A stretch of 51,303 nt of DNA from Suilimivivens sp045586385 (GCA_045586385.1 JAZNAE010000028.1:1-51303); one strand, 5' to 3'. Shown: positions 16,438-25,299, counted from the stretch's first letter. Notes: a model not told the origin generated them from the letters alone. Translations and numbers: made by a program.

Positions 16438-16869
16438 ATGATTGGTTTTTTTATTGCGTTAATTTCAGGTACACTTATGAGTATACAAGGCGTGTTTAAT
16501 ACGCAAGTGACAAAAGCATCAAGTATCTGGGTGGCAAGTGCTTTTGTACAATTGTCGGCATTTGCAGTATGTATGGGAGCATGGCTTTTGACAGACAGAA
16601 CATCATTTGCAGCACTCGGGAAAGTCGAACCGAAGTACATGCTGCTTGGAGGAGCAATCGGTGCGTTTATTACCTACACCGTAATAAAAAGTATGGAAAT
16701 GTTAGGACCGGCAAAGGCAGTCATGCTTATTGTGATTGCACAGCTTATTGTTGCCTATTTGCTTGAACTTTTCGGGATGTTTGGCGTAGAAAAACAACCA
16801 CTTGAATGGAGAAAAGTGATAGGCATGATCATTGCAATTGCAGGTGTTGTTATTTTTAAGTGGAAATAA
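16438..16869 (+). CDS. DMT family transporter (DUF606/YdcZ-type)
   Basis: A 143-residue protein with four or five hydrophobic helices. The start FFIALISGTLMSIQGVFNTQVTK and the block MLLGGAIGAFITYTVIKSMEMLGPAKAVMLIVIAQLIVAYLLELFG are characteristic of the short DUF606 branch of the drug/metabolite transporter superfamily, which usually works as a dimer. Ends in IIAIAGVVIFKWK, typical of the family. GAGGAGG precedes the ATG. The substrate is unknown. It may be co-transcribed with the preceding binding protein gene (65 bp away), but there is no functional link. Confidence 0.85.
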   Translation: MIGFFIALISGTLMSIQGVFNTQVTKASSIWVASAFVQLSAFAVCMGAWLLTDRTSFAALGKVEPKYMLLGGAIGAFITYTVIKSMEMLGPAKAVMLIVIAQLIVAYLLELFGMFGVEKQPLEWRKVIGMIIAIAGVVIFKWK

Positions 16870-16879
16870 TGAAATCCCC

Positions 16880-16908
16880 TTGTAAAACATAAAAAAAACC
16901 TTTACAAT
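16880..16908 (+). promoter_or_regulatory. Promoter of the comEA-comEC operon
   Basis: TTGTAA (16880-16885), a 17-base spacer and TACAAT (16903-16908) form a good housekeeping promoter; TTGTAAA and TTTACAA around it also form a 7-bp inverted repeat. It is the only clear promoter before the comEA-RR-HK-GerMN-comEC run. Confidence 0.65.
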
Positions 16909-16932
16909 AATAGCGTGTCGTTATATGGGGCT

Positions 16933-16954
16933 CTTTTTTGCACGTGCAAAAAAG
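16933..16954 (+). promoter_or_regulatory. 22-bp perfect palindrome overlapping the comEA ribosome site
   Basis: A palindrome of 11-bp arms centred on GCACGTGC, flanked by six T on the left and six A on the right. Its right end is the first part of AAAAGGAG, the comEA ribosome site; the ATG is at 16965. It lies about 20-40 bases downstream of the predicted transcription start. It could be an operator or a leader hairpin that hides the ribosome site. Confidence 0.6.
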
Positions 16955-16964
16955 GAGTGAAACG

Positions 16965-17576
16965 ATGAAAATAGAGAAATATGGTTATTTGTGCATGATA
17001 CTTTTGGCATGTATCTGTGCTATGTTAGGATGCCGTAGAAAAGAGGAAATTCTATTTGCAGATGTTGAAACGGACCTTCATACACAAATGACGGATAAGG
17101 AACCGGAAACATTTGAAATGCAATCAGAAGCAGGCATTGCTCCAAAGCAACGGCTTCTGGTACATATATGCGGAGCAGTAAATACCCCTGGGGTATATGA
17201 ATTCGACGAAAATGACAGAATCTATCAGGCGGTGGAAAAGGCAGGCGGTTTTACACACGAGGCTGATACGGAATATCTGAACATGGCTGAAGCATTGGCG
17301 GATGGTATGAAAATATATATTCCAACAACGGAAGAGACCATCGAAATGAAATCCGGAGAAAAGGTACTTGAAAATGCTGATGGAAGGATTGATCTTAACA
17401 CGGCAGGCGTAAGTGAGTTGTGTACACTTCCGGGAATTGGTGAAGCGAAAGCAAAAAGTATTATCGAACACAGAGAAAAAGTGGGCAGATATACTTCCAT
17501 CGAAGAGATTATGGATGTGGAAGGAATTAAAGAAGGGCTGTTTAACAAGATTAAAGACAGCATTAAAGTTTCATAG
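16965..17576 (+). CDS. comEA: ComEA-like competence DNA-binding protein (SLBB + helix-hairpin-helix)
   Basis: A 203-residue protein with an N-terminal membrane or lipoprotein segment (LCMILLACICAMLGCRRKEE; the cysteine could be lipidated), a SLBB domain (RLLVHICGAVNTPGVYEFDENDRIYQAVEKAGGF), and a C-terminal helix-hairpin-helix domain (RIDLNTAGVSELCTLPGIGEAKAKSIIEHREKVG). ComEA binds incoming double-stranded DNA at the cell surface for transformation. The ATG at 16965 follows AAAAGGAG. It heads a tightly packed run ending with comEC: gaps are 18, 8, 10 and 30 bp. Confidence 0.9.
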   Translation: MKIEKYGYLCMILLACICAMLGCRRKEEILFADVETDLHTQMTDKEPETFEMQSEAGIAPKQRLLVHICGAVNTPGVYEFDENDRIYQAVEKAGGFTHEADTEYLNMAEALADGMKIYIPTTEETIEMKSGEKVLENADGRIDLNTAGVSELCTLPGIGEAKAKSIIEHREKVGRYTSIEEIMDVEGIKEGLFNKIKDSIKVS

Positions 17577-17594
17577 CGGTAAAGGGAGAATAGA

Positions 17595-18275
17595 ATGGGA
17601 AAAAGGATTCTTGTTGTTGATGATGAAAAGTTAATTGTGAAAGGAATCCGCTTTAGTTTAGAGCAGGACGGCATGGAAGTAGACTGTGCTTATGACGGGG
17701 AAGAGGCACTTCAAAAAATAAAAGATCATGAATACGATATCATATTATTGGATATTATGTTGCCTAAGATGAATGGATTTGAAGTATGTCAACAGGTTCG
17801 TGAATTTTCGGCAGTTCCGATTGTTATGCTTACCGCCAAGGGTGAGGATATGGATAAAATATTGGGATTGGAATATGGTGCGGATGACTATATTACCAAG
17901 CCTTTTAATATTCTTGAAGTGAAGGCGAGAATTAAAGCGATTATGCGTCGTACCACACCGAAGCAGAAAGAGACTTATAAAATAATTGAAAACGGTGACA
18001 TGAGACTTGACTGTGACGGCAGACGCGTTTATGCGGCAGGCAGAGAAATTAATCTGACAGCCAAAGAATTTGAACTTTTAGAACTATTGATTAAGAATCC
18101 TAACAAAGTATATAGTAGGGACAATCTTCTTAAACTGGTATGGGGAAGTGATTATCCGGGTGATGTACGAACTGTGGATGTACATATCAGGCGGCTTCGT
18201 GAAAAGATTGAGATAAACCCCAGTGAGCCGAAGTATGTACATACGAAATGGGGAGTTGGCTATTATTTTGCGTAG
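17595..18275 (+). CDS. OmpR/PhoB-family response regulator
   Basis: A 226-residue regulator with a receiver domain (acid pocket DDE near residues 9-11, phosphoacceptor D53 in ILLDIMLPKMNG, T80 in VMLTAKG, K102 in YITKPFN) and a C-terminal winged helix with INLTAKEFELLELLIKNPNKVYSRDNLL and VRTVDVHIRRLREKI. It acts with the kinase encoded immediately downstream. The YycF/PhoB style of domain is clear; targets are unknown. AAAGGGAG precedes the ATG. Placement between comEA and comEC is unusual. Confidence 0.95.
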   Translation: MGKRILVVDDEKLIVKGIRFSLEQDGMEVDCAYDGEEALQKIKDHEYDIILLDIMLPKMNGFEVCQQVREFSAVPIVMLTAKGEDMDKILGLEYGADDYITKPFNILEVKARIKAIMRRTTPKQKETYKIIENGDMRLDCDGRRVYAAGREINLTAKEFELLELLIKNPNKVYSRDNLLKLVWGSDYPGDVRTVDVHIRRLREKIEINPSEPKYVHTKWGVGYYFA

Positions 18276-18283
18276 GTGTTGTT

Positions 18284-19765
18284 ATGGTTGAAAAAATCAA
18301 AAATTTTCTTTTCGATCTGAAAATATGGCGGAGCTTTAAGGTCCGCCTTTTTGTCATTATTTTTCTTGTGGGTCTTATTCCGGGCATCGTTATACGTGCA
18401 GGTATTATGCGAAGTTACGAAGACAGAGCGGTTGCCGTGCGTCAGTCAGATGTGCAAAATCAGCTTAAAATTATTGCAAATCATTTAATTACATATAATT
18501 ATATGTCGAATCCGTCCTCAGAGGTGATTAATGCCGAAATCGAGCAACTAGCCAATTTATATAGCGGCCGCGTGATGATTATAAACGGAAATCTGAAGGT
18601 GATAAAGGATACTTATGGAATCAGTGAGGGGAAAACCGTTATTTCATCGGAAGTAATTAAATGTATGAAAGGGACGGGAGGAGCAAATTACGATGGTAAT
18701 AATGGTTATATAGAGATAACAACGCCCATTGTAGAGACAGTGTCTGAGCAAATGGCAACAGAAACAATTCCTGAGGGGACCGAGTTGATAAGCGGCGTTA
18801 TGTTAACCAGTGTATCTACCGATATTATTGCAGCAACCATGGATGAACTGAACAGAAAAGCGCTGATTATTACCATTATTATTATTATCAGTTTGTTGGT
18901 TTTGGCAATTTTACTTGCAAACGGGTTGATACGTCCTTTTGACAGAATCACAAGTGCAATCAGCGAGGTAAAAGAAGGATATACAACTGATCCCATATCT
19001 GTTCCGGACTATTTGGAAACGGAGCATATTGTTGATGCCTTTAACAGTTTGCAGTCGCAAATGAAAACATTGGATGATTCAAGACAGGAATTTGTGGCAA
19101 ATGTCTCTCATGAATTAAAAACACCTATGACGTCGGTGAAGGTTTTGGCAGATTCTCTTATGGCACAGCAGGATGCACCGGCCGAACTCTATCGTGAATT
19201 TATGGTAGATATTGCAGAGGAAATTGAGCGTGAAAATAAGATTATTAATGACCTGTTAGCATTGGTTAAACTGGATAAGGCGGCAGCAGATTTAAACATA
19301 ACAGGTGTAAATATGAATGAATTGACGGAAATCATATTGAAAAGACTAAGGCCCATTGCAAGAAAGAATGACGTAGAGCTCTTACTTGTAAGTACAAGAG
19401 AGATTATTGCAGAAGTTGATGAAGTAAAGATGTCGCTGGTATTAACGAATTTGATTGAAAATGCTATTAAATATAATAAAAAGCATGGAAAAGTTACGGT
19501 TACATTAGATGCGGATCATCAGTACTTTACAATTGAAGTTGAGGATACAGGAATCGGTATTCCGGAGGATTCCATGGCAAGGATTTATGAACGTTTTTAT
19601 CGGGTAGACAAGTCTCATTCAAGAGAAATCGGCGGTACCGGACTGGGACTTGCCATTACGCGTAATGCAGTTCTCTTGCATAGAGGAACTATTAAAGTAG
19701 AGAGTAAAGAGGGTGAAGGATCAAAGTTTTTGGTTAAAATTCCGCTTACTCATTTAGTCATGTAG
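18284..19765 (+). CDS. Sensor histidine kinase
   Basis: A 493-residue membrane kinase: TM1 about residues 21-39, an extracytoplasmic sensor region of roughly 150 residues, TM2 about 193-212, HAMP (RPFDRITSAISEVKEG), HisKA with FVANVSHELKTPMTS (H276), then HATPase_c (LTNLIENAIKYN, VEDTGIGIPEDSM, ERFYRVDKSHSREIGGTGLGLAI). This is the PhoR/YycG-like arrangement. The frame opens at 18248 within the regulator gene, but the ATG at 18284, eight bases after the regulator stop, is the likely start. The signal sensed is not apparent. Confidence 0.93.
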   Translation: MVEKIKNFLFDLKIWRSFKVRLFVIIFLVGLIPGIVIRAGIMRSYEDRAVAVRQSDVQNQLKIIANHLITYNYMSNPSSEVINAEIEQLANLYSGRVMIINGNLKVIKDTYGISEGKTVISSEVIKCMKGTGGANYDGNNGYIEITTPIVETVSEQMATETIPEGTELISGVMLTSVSTDIIAATMDELNRKALIITIIIIISLLVLAILLANGLIRPFDRITSAISEVKEGYTTDPISVPDYLETEHIVDAFNSLQSQMKTLDDSRQEFVANVSHELKTPMTSVKVLADSLMAQQDAPAELYREFMVDIAEEIERENKIINDLLALVKLDKAAADLNITGVNMNELTEIILKRLRPIARKNDVELLLVSTREIIAEVDEVKMSLVLTNLIENAIKYNKKHGKVTVTLDADHQYFTIEVEDTGIGIPEDSMARIYERFYRVDKSHSREIGGTGLGLAITRNAVLLHRGTIKVESKEGEGSKFLVKIPLTHLVM

Positions 19766-19775
19766 GGAGGCAACT

Positions 19776-20720
19776 ATGCAGATGAAAAAATTGGTATTCA
19801 GCATATTTATATTCTGTGTATTAAGTTTATATTTTGTTGCCTGTAATCAACCTTCGCAAGGTGGAATGAGCGTTTACGATGTATATTATGTAAACCAAGA
19901 TGGCACAGGTGTGTCATCCTACAGCTATGAGACAGTAAATGAAGATGGTATCGTTGTTTTGCAGGAGTTGATAATGCAAATGGAAACACTGCCGGAAAAA
20001 TTGGAATATCGCCCTCCTCTTACAGGTAATTTTAAGATGTTGGATTATCATATTACAGAGGGACAGTTGACCCTTAATTTTAATACCAGTTATAAAGAGC
20101 AGGACGTGATTGCGGAAATATTGACAAGGGCGGCATTGGTAAAAACATTTATTCAAATCCCGGAAGTACAGCATGTTTCGTTTACCGTAAACGGAGAGCC
20201 GTTAACCGACGCGTCGGGTGACGTGGTGGGGGTAATGAATGCGGACACGTTTATTGATAATACGGGGAACGACGTGAATACCTATGAAAAAGCAAAGATA
20301 CAGCTCTATTTTGCAAGTGAAAAAGGCGATAGCCTTATCGAAATAGACAGAAATATTGTATATAGCGGGAATATTCCCATTGAACGCCAAATGGTAGAAG
20401 AAATTATTGCTGGTCCGAAAGAGAAAGACATATTGTCGACAGTGGAAGAGGAGATTTATCCGGTCGTAAATCCCCAAACTAAAATAATAAGTGTAAGTAT
20501 AAGAGATGGCGTGTGTTATGTAAACTTGGATGAAGGGTTTTTGAATCAGGTATATGATGTCTCTCCTGAAGTGACAATTTACGCAATTACCAATTCGTTG
20601 GTTGAACTTCCGAATGTAAATAAGGTGCAGATATCAGTTGGCGGGGAGACAAATGTAAACTATAGAGAGAATATGAATTTGTCTACAGTATTTGAAAGAA
20701 ATTTAGACTTGGTAAAGTGA
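19776..20720 (+). CDS. GerMN-domain lipoprotein
   Basis: A 314-residue lipoprotein precursor: signal peptide ending VACNQPSQ with a lipobox (F-V-A-C), then two GerMN-like repeats. The first includes LTLNFNTSYKEQDVIAEILTRAALVKTFIQIPEVQHVSFTVNGEPL, and the second VCYVNLDEGFLNQVYDVSPEVTIYAITNSLVELPNVNKVQISVGG. GerM-like proteins act at the cell surface in sporulation or germination, often beside two-component systems (LpqB-like logic). GGGAGG is six bases before the ATG. It starts 10 bp after the kinase stop, suggesting that it is an accessory to that kinase. Confidence 0.88.
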   Translation: MQMKKLVFSIFIFCVLSLYFVACNQPSQGGMSVYDVYYVNQDGTGVSSYSYETVNEDGIVVLQELIMQMETLPEKLEYRPPLTGNFKMLDYHITEGQLTLNFNTSYKEQDVIAEILTRAALVKTFIQIPEVQHVSFTVNGEPLTDASGDVVGVMNADTFIDNTGNDVNTYEKAKIQLYFASEKGDSLIEIDRNIVYSGNIPIERQMVEEIIAGPKEKDILSTVEEEIYPVVNPQTKIISVSIRDGVCYVNLDEGFLNQVYDVSPEVTIYAITNSLVELPNVNKVQISVGGETNVNYRENMNLSTVFERNLDLVK

Positions 20721-20750
20721 TGGGAAACATAGGAAAAGCGGGGTGAATGA

Positions 20751-23057
20751 ATGCGTAGACCTCTGAGTATAGTCTGTCTTGTTGCCGTTGTGTTTCTCTT
20801 TTTCGGAACAAAAATAATCCATGATTCCCCTCCCGGATATATAGCGTGGGAGGGGCAGGAAGTAACTGTAACCGGGAAGGTATATAAGAAAGAAACGACA
20901 ACGGGAGAGGACAAGAATCGTCAGATTGTTTATTTGAAACTTATTGCTATCGAGAATAAGCAAAGCGAAATATCAGTCATCGGTGATGAACGTGTAATTT
21001 GTTATTTGAATGTCAGTCAGGAAATGCCTGAGATGGGAAGTGTAATACAGGCATCCGGGAAAATGAAATGTTTTGAGAGTGCAACGAATCCCGGACAATT
21101 CGATGCGAAATCTTATTATCATATTTTACATATTTCTTTTCAGTTGAATCAAACAGAAATTCACAAAAAAACAATATCATACAATCAATTTGCAGAAGCA
21201 CTATATAAATTTCGGGAAAAATGTGCAGATATTTTAGACAAAACGCTTCCGGATAAAGATGCTTCCGTAATAAAAACAATGCTTTTGGGAGATAAGAAAG
21301 CGACAGATGAAGAGAGGAAAAAATTATATCAAAGGAACGGCATTGCACATATTCAGGCAATTTCGGGACTCCATATTTCTGTAATCGGAATGACATTATA
21401 CAGCTTACTTAAAAAAAGCGGTATACCGATTGTAGTGAGGGCAGCAATACCGGTTGCGGTTATGATTGGATATGGTTGCATGACAGGATTCACGGTTTCG
21501 GTTATTCGTGCGGTAGGTATGTTTGTGCTTCATATGATTGCGGTTATGTGCAGAAGGACATATGATATGCTTACGGCAATTGCGGTATTGGCATTATGCA
21601 TTTTAGTAGAGCAACCATTATATTTATACAACAGTAGTTTTTTGCTATCATTCGGCTGTGTGCTTGGAATTGGATTGTTGCTGCCGGCACTTACAAAAAA
21701 GAGGTTAAAGAAAGAAAAAGAGCCGGCAGGTTTTACGTTGAAAGTTATGTCAGGGGCAACGGTTTCCATCGCAATTTTTCCGTTGCAGCTTTTGTTTTTC
21801 TATCAAGTTCCTATTTATTCTGTTTTTCTGAATCTTTTGGTAATTCCCCTTATGAGTATTATTTTATCCGCAGGCATCATTCTGCTTTTTGTAGGAGCGT
21901 TAAGCTCGTTTTTAGGTTTATCGGGAGCGGTTTTATGTAAACCCATAGCAATTGTCATAGAAATAACATTAAATACATATGACTTTGCGTGTCACGTATG
22001 TGAGTGGTTACCTGCCGGTCTCTTTACGGCGGGATGTCCTGCAACATGGAGAATAGTTGTTTATGTTGGAATCTTGATTTTGATTGTGTTATTTCAAAGA
22101 AAGATTTCCTTAAAAAGGAAATGGCTAATGGCAGCAGGCGCAGTGGCATTTTTGTTATGGCCTATGCCGGCCCGTGATGCCGTTACATTTCTTGATGTGG
22201 GGCAAGGGGACTGCATTCATATTGAAAGCAAAGCCGGAAATCATTATTTGGTAGATGGCGGTAGCAGTAGCGTGTCAAATGTGGGAGAATACCGAATTCT
22301 GCCGTATTTAAAATATCATGGTATCAGGGAGGTGGAAGCTGTATTTGTGACGCATCCGGATGAAGATCACTGCAATGGCATCGGGGAGCTTTTTGGTATG
22401 GCAAAGGAAGAAGGCATTACCGTTCGCAGATTGTATTTACCGGATATTGGCGTAAGTGCAAAAACAGAAAAGTACTATGAGCTTGTGCAGGTAGCAGAGA
22501 AAAATGGAATTTCTGTGGAATATCTGTCTAAGGACATGTGTTTGCAGGATGGGGCGTTGTCTCTATACTGTTTACATCCCGGTAGTGGCTACGAGACAGA
22601 AGATGAAAATGAATATTCACTTGTGTTGTTAATGCAATATAGAGGAGTGAGAAGGAATACAGGACTGTCCGAAGGAGAGAATGCAACATTAGATGTGCTT
22701 CTTACGGGAGATGTGGAGGAAGATGGTGAACTGGAATTACTGCAAACATTGCAGGAACTTGATATCAAAGATGTTGAAGTGCTGAAGGTAGCACACCATG
22801 GTTCAAGAAATTCAAGTAGTGAGGAGTTTTTGAAACAAATAGGTCCTTCGTTGGCAGTGATATCCTGTGGGGAGAATAATAATTACGGACATCCCCACGA
22901 GGAGACGCTTTCTCGCCTTGAGGAGCACGGAGCATTGATTTTGAATACACCCGACTATGGTGCAGTAACCGTGGAATTTCAAGAGCAGATGAAGGTGCGA
23001 AGTTGGAAAAACCAACGGGATGAAAAAGAAGAGCGACTAGTTGGTACAAATGAATGA
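20751..23057 (+). CDS. comEC: DNA internalization competence protein ComEC/Rec2
   Basis: A 768-residue protein with three parts: an N-terminal DUF4131-like region with a membrane anchor and an OB-like segment (about 1-170), the polytopic Competence channel domain (KLYQRNGIAHIQAISGLHISVIGM onward, about 190-460), and a C-terminal MBL nuclease-like domain (TFLDVGQGDCIHIE, THPDEDHCNGIGEL, LKVAHHGSRNSSS). It carries single-stranded DNA across the membrane in transformation. Its last codons (NQRDEKEERLVGTNE) lie in the first unit of a tandem repeat that continues past the stop. GGGGTGA lies just before the ATG. Confidence 0.93.
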   Translation: MRRPLSIVCLVAVVFLFFGTKIIHDSPPGYIAWEGQEVTVTGKVYKKETTTGEDKNRQIVYLKLIAIENKQSEISVIGDERVICYLNVSQEMPEMGSVIQASGKMKCFESATNPGQFDAKSYYHILHISFQLNQTEIHKKTISYNQFAEALYKFREKCADILDKTLPDKDASVIKTMLLGDKKATDEERKKLYQRNGIAHIQAISGLHISVIGMTLYSLLKKSGIPIVVRAAIPVAVMIGYGCMTGFTVSVIRAVGMFVLHMIAVMCRRTYDMLTAIAVLALCILVEQPLYLYNSSFLLSFGCVLGIGLLLPALTKKRLKKEKEPAGFTLKVMSGATVSIAIFPLQLLFFYQVPIYSVFLNLLVIPLMSIILSAGIILLFVGALSSFLGLSGAVLCKPIAIVIEITLNTYDFACHVCEWLPAGLFTAGCPATWRIVVYVGILILIVLFQRKISLKRKWLMAAGAVAFLLWPMPARDAVTFLDVGQGDCIHIESKAGNHYLVDGGSSSVSNVGEYRILPYLKYHGIREVEAVFVTHPDEDHCNGIGELFGMAKEEGITVRRLYLPDIGVSAKTEKYYELVQVAEKNGISVEYLSKDMCLQDGALSLYCLHPGSGYETEDENEYSLVLLMQYRGVRRNTGLSEGENATLDVLLTGDVEEDGELELLQTLQELDIKDVEVLKVAHHGSRNSSSEEFLKQIGPSLAVISCGENNNYGHPHEETLSRLEEHGALILNTPDYGAVTVEFQEQMKVRSWKNQRDEKEERLVGTNE

Positions 23058-23277
23058 AGATAACCCAACGGGATGAAGAAAAAGAAAGTCTGGTTGGGGT
23101 GAATGGAGATGTAACACCCAACGAAACGCAAGGAAAACAATAATTGGTTGGTGAGATAGTGCGAAAAGAACCCAACGAAATACAGGAGAATCAGCAGTTG
23201 GTTGGTGCAACAGTGCGAAAAGAACCCAATGAAACGCAAGAAAAACAATAATTAGTTGGTGCGACAATGTAAAAAAC
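23010..23277 (+). repeat. Five 53-54-bp tandem repeats across the comEC stop codon
   Basis: Units begin at about 23010, 23063, 23116, 23170 and 23224, each starting ACCCAACG or a near variant and holding a later GTTGG. The last three are exactly 54 bp and closely similar; the first two are 53 bp and more diverged. CCCAAC and GTTGG are complementary, so each unit can fold into a hairpin. Read in a shared register, units encode EPNETQEKQ-x-LVGATVRK-like peptides interrupted by stops. The stretch to 23338 has no other gene. Confidence 0.85.
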
Positions 23278-23337
23278 AACAGAGTAAAAGAACACAGAAA
23301 ACATTTGAAACAGTAGATGAAAGATATGGAGGAAAAT

Positions 23338-24171
23338 ATGAAAACAATTGAAATGATTCTAAGAGAAGAAAAGCAGAAACTTGAACAAATTATAGAGGAA
23401 ACAAAGAAAAGACTTAAAATAGCCCCCAAAGGTCGCTTACGAATCAGAAATTGGAATGGGGTTGTAGAATATTATTATAACGAAGAAAAAGCAAGAGATG
23501 CCGGTGAAAGTGTAGGCAAGCACAATAATACCAACGGTAGGTATCTGAAGAAGAGCGAGAAAAAAATTGCTGCTGGAATTGCGCAGAGAGATTACGATAT
23601 GCAATTGGCAAAAACAGCACAGGAGAGATTAAAAGCAATTAATATATTTTTAGATAAGTACGAGAAGAATAGTTTAAAAACACTATATCAAAAGATAAAC
23701 CCGTGTCGCAGGGTGTTGATAGAGGCACCTGAAATATCTGATGAAGAATATATAAAGAGATGGCAAACTGTAGAATATAAAGGCAAGCAATTTGCAGAAG
23801 ATGGACCGGAAATTATTACGGAAAAGGGAGAAAGAGTGAGGTCAAAATCAGAAAAAATTATTGCAGATAAATTGTATGTACTTGGAATACCATACCGATA
23901 TGAATATCCAGTTATATTAGAAGGAAAAATCAAAATATATCCTGATTTTACCATTCTCAGGATGCCAATGAGAGAAGAAGTTTATTTTGAGCATTTTGGA
24001 ATGATGGATGACAGCGATTATGTGAAAAATATGGTTTGTAAATTGAATACTTATGAAAGAAACGGAATTTATCTTGGCATAAATCTTTTTGTTACTTTTG
24101 AAACAGGTAAGAAGTCTTTAAATACAAGAGTATTAGATGAATTACTAAAAAAGTTGTTTCTGCCGGAATAG
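23338..24171 (+). CDS. PD-(D/E)XK-like nuclease-fold hypothetical protein
   Basis: A 277-residue protein. The first half is helical and charged (EMILREEKQKLEQIIEETKKRL), a likely coiled coil. The C-terminal part has VRSKSEKIIADKLYVLGIPYRYEYPV, then KIYPDFTILRM, then EVYFEHFGMMDDSDYV, the E...PDF...E-H arrangement of a PD-(D/E)XK nuclease-like core. GGAGG at about 23328 points to the ATG at 23338 rather than the upstream ATG at 23317. No family name is certain and no partner methylase or helicase is near, so the biological role is unknown. Confidence 0.65.
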   Translation: MKTIEMILREEKQKLEQIIEETKKRLKIAPKGRLRIRNWNGVVEYYYNEEKARDAGESVGKHNNTNGRYLKKSEKKIAAGIAQRDYDMQLAKTAQERLKAINIFLDKYEKNSLKTLYQKINPCRRVLIEAPEISDEEYIKRWQTVEYKGKQFAEDGPEIITEKGERVRSKSEKIIADKLYVLGIPYRYEYPVILEGKIKIYPDFTILRMPMREEVYFEHFGMMDDSDYVKNMVCKLNTYERNGIYLGINLFVTFETGKKSLNTRVLDELLKKLFLPE

Positions 24172-24215
24172 AAGAATGGATGCGGAACGCTGCCAAAAAC
24201 AGTTCATAAAGAACT

Positions 24216-24243
24216 TTGAATATTCACAGTGCTGTGATAGAAT
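24216..24243 (+). promoter_or_regulatory. Promoter of holA
   Basis: TTGAAT (24216-24221), 16-base spacer, TAGAAT (24238-24243), 27 bases before the holA ATG. Confidence 0.5.
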
Positions 24244-24269
24244 AATGAACAGAAAGGTATGGTTGTTTC

Positions 24270-25244
24270 ATGCAGAGATTAAATGAGGATATCAAAACAG
24301 GACAACTGAAGAATTTGTATCTACTTTATGGCGAGGAGGCTTATCTGCGCAGGCAGTATCGTGACAGGCTTAAAGATGCAATCATTGGCGATGATACGAT
24401 GAACTATCAATACTTCGAGGGCAAGAATATTGCAATCGGAGAAATTATTGACTTGGCAGAAACTATGCCTTTTTTTGCAGAGAAAAGATTGATCGTTTTA
24501 GAAAACACCGGTCTGTTTAAAAGTGGCGGCGAGCAATTGGCAGAATATTTGGCAGGGCAGGCAGAAAGTACAAGTTTTTTGTTTGTGGAAACCGAGGTTG
24601 ACAAGAGAAGCAAGCTTTTTAAAACGCTGCAGTCAAAGGGCACCGTAACGGAATTCGGAGTACAGGATGAAACGACTTTAAAGCGCTGGATTTTAGGGAT
24701 GATGAAGAAAGAGGGGAAACAGATATCTTCCGGAAATTTGGAATATTTTTTAGAGAAAACCGGAACAGATATGGAGAACATCCGGAAAGAGGCAGAAAAA
24801 CTGTTTTGCTATTGCATGCATAGAGATACCATTAGTAGAGAGGATATTGATGAAATCTGTATCAAGCAGATTAGCAGTCATATCTTTGACATGGTAAGTG
24901 CCATTGCAGATAAACAGCAGAAGAAAGCATTAGAATTATATTATGAATTACTTGCTTTAAAAGAACCGCCCATGAGAATTCTGTTTCTGATTGCAAGGCA
25001 GTTCAATCTTTTGCTACAGGTAAAGGAACTGCATAAAAAAGGATTTCAGAGTAAGGCTATCGGTGAAAAGGTTGGTCTTCCGGGTTTTATTGCAGGAAAA
25101 TACATGACGCAGGCGGGAAGATTTACGATGGATGAGCTGAAGAAAGCGGTGGAGGCTTGTGTGGAAGCTGAAGAGTCCATTAAGACAGGAAAGATAAATG
25201 ATAATATGAGCGTAGAGTTATTGATCATCAAGTACAGCAGTTAG
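24270..25244 (+). CDS. holA: DNA polymerase III delta subunit
   Basis: A 324-residue clamp-loader subunit. It begins MQRLNEDIKTGQLKNLYLLYGEEAYLRRQYRDRL, the typical HolA opening, followed by AETMPFFAEKRLIVLEN (the P-F-x-x-x-R-L-x-x-x-x pattern) and a C-terminal collar region KEPPMRILFLIARQFNLLLQVKEL with KLGLPGF-like KVGLPGFIAGKY. Delta opens the beta sliding clamp during DNA replication. Length is near the usual 330-340. It has its own promoter and GAAAGG before the ATG; no other replication genes are adjacent. Confidence 0.92.
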   Translation: MQRLNEDIKTGQLKNLYLLYGEEAYLRRQYRDRLKDAIIGDDTMNYQYFEGKNIAIGEIIDLAETMPFFAEKRLIVLENTGLFKSGGEQLAEYLAGQAESTSFLFVETEVDKRSKLFKTLQSKGTVTEFGVQDETTLKRWILGMMKKEGKQISSGNLEYFLEKTGTDMENIRKEAEKLFCYCMHRDTISREDIDEICIKQISSHIFDMVSAIADKQQKKALELYYELLALKEPPMRILFLIARQFNLLLQVKELHKKGFQSKAIGEKVGLPGFIAGKYMTQAGRFTMDELKKAVEACVEAEESIKTGKINDNMSVELLIIKYSS

Positions 25245-25299
25245 CACAAATGACAAGGCAACATAGTATGAATTATAAAAAGTATTAGGAGAAAAGAAT

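Noticed and set aside
22765..23429. Long minus-strand frames opposite the comEC tail and its repeats (repeat-rich peptides)
   Set aside because: They arise from the tandem repeats read on the other strand, lack ribosome sites and have no recognisable domain.
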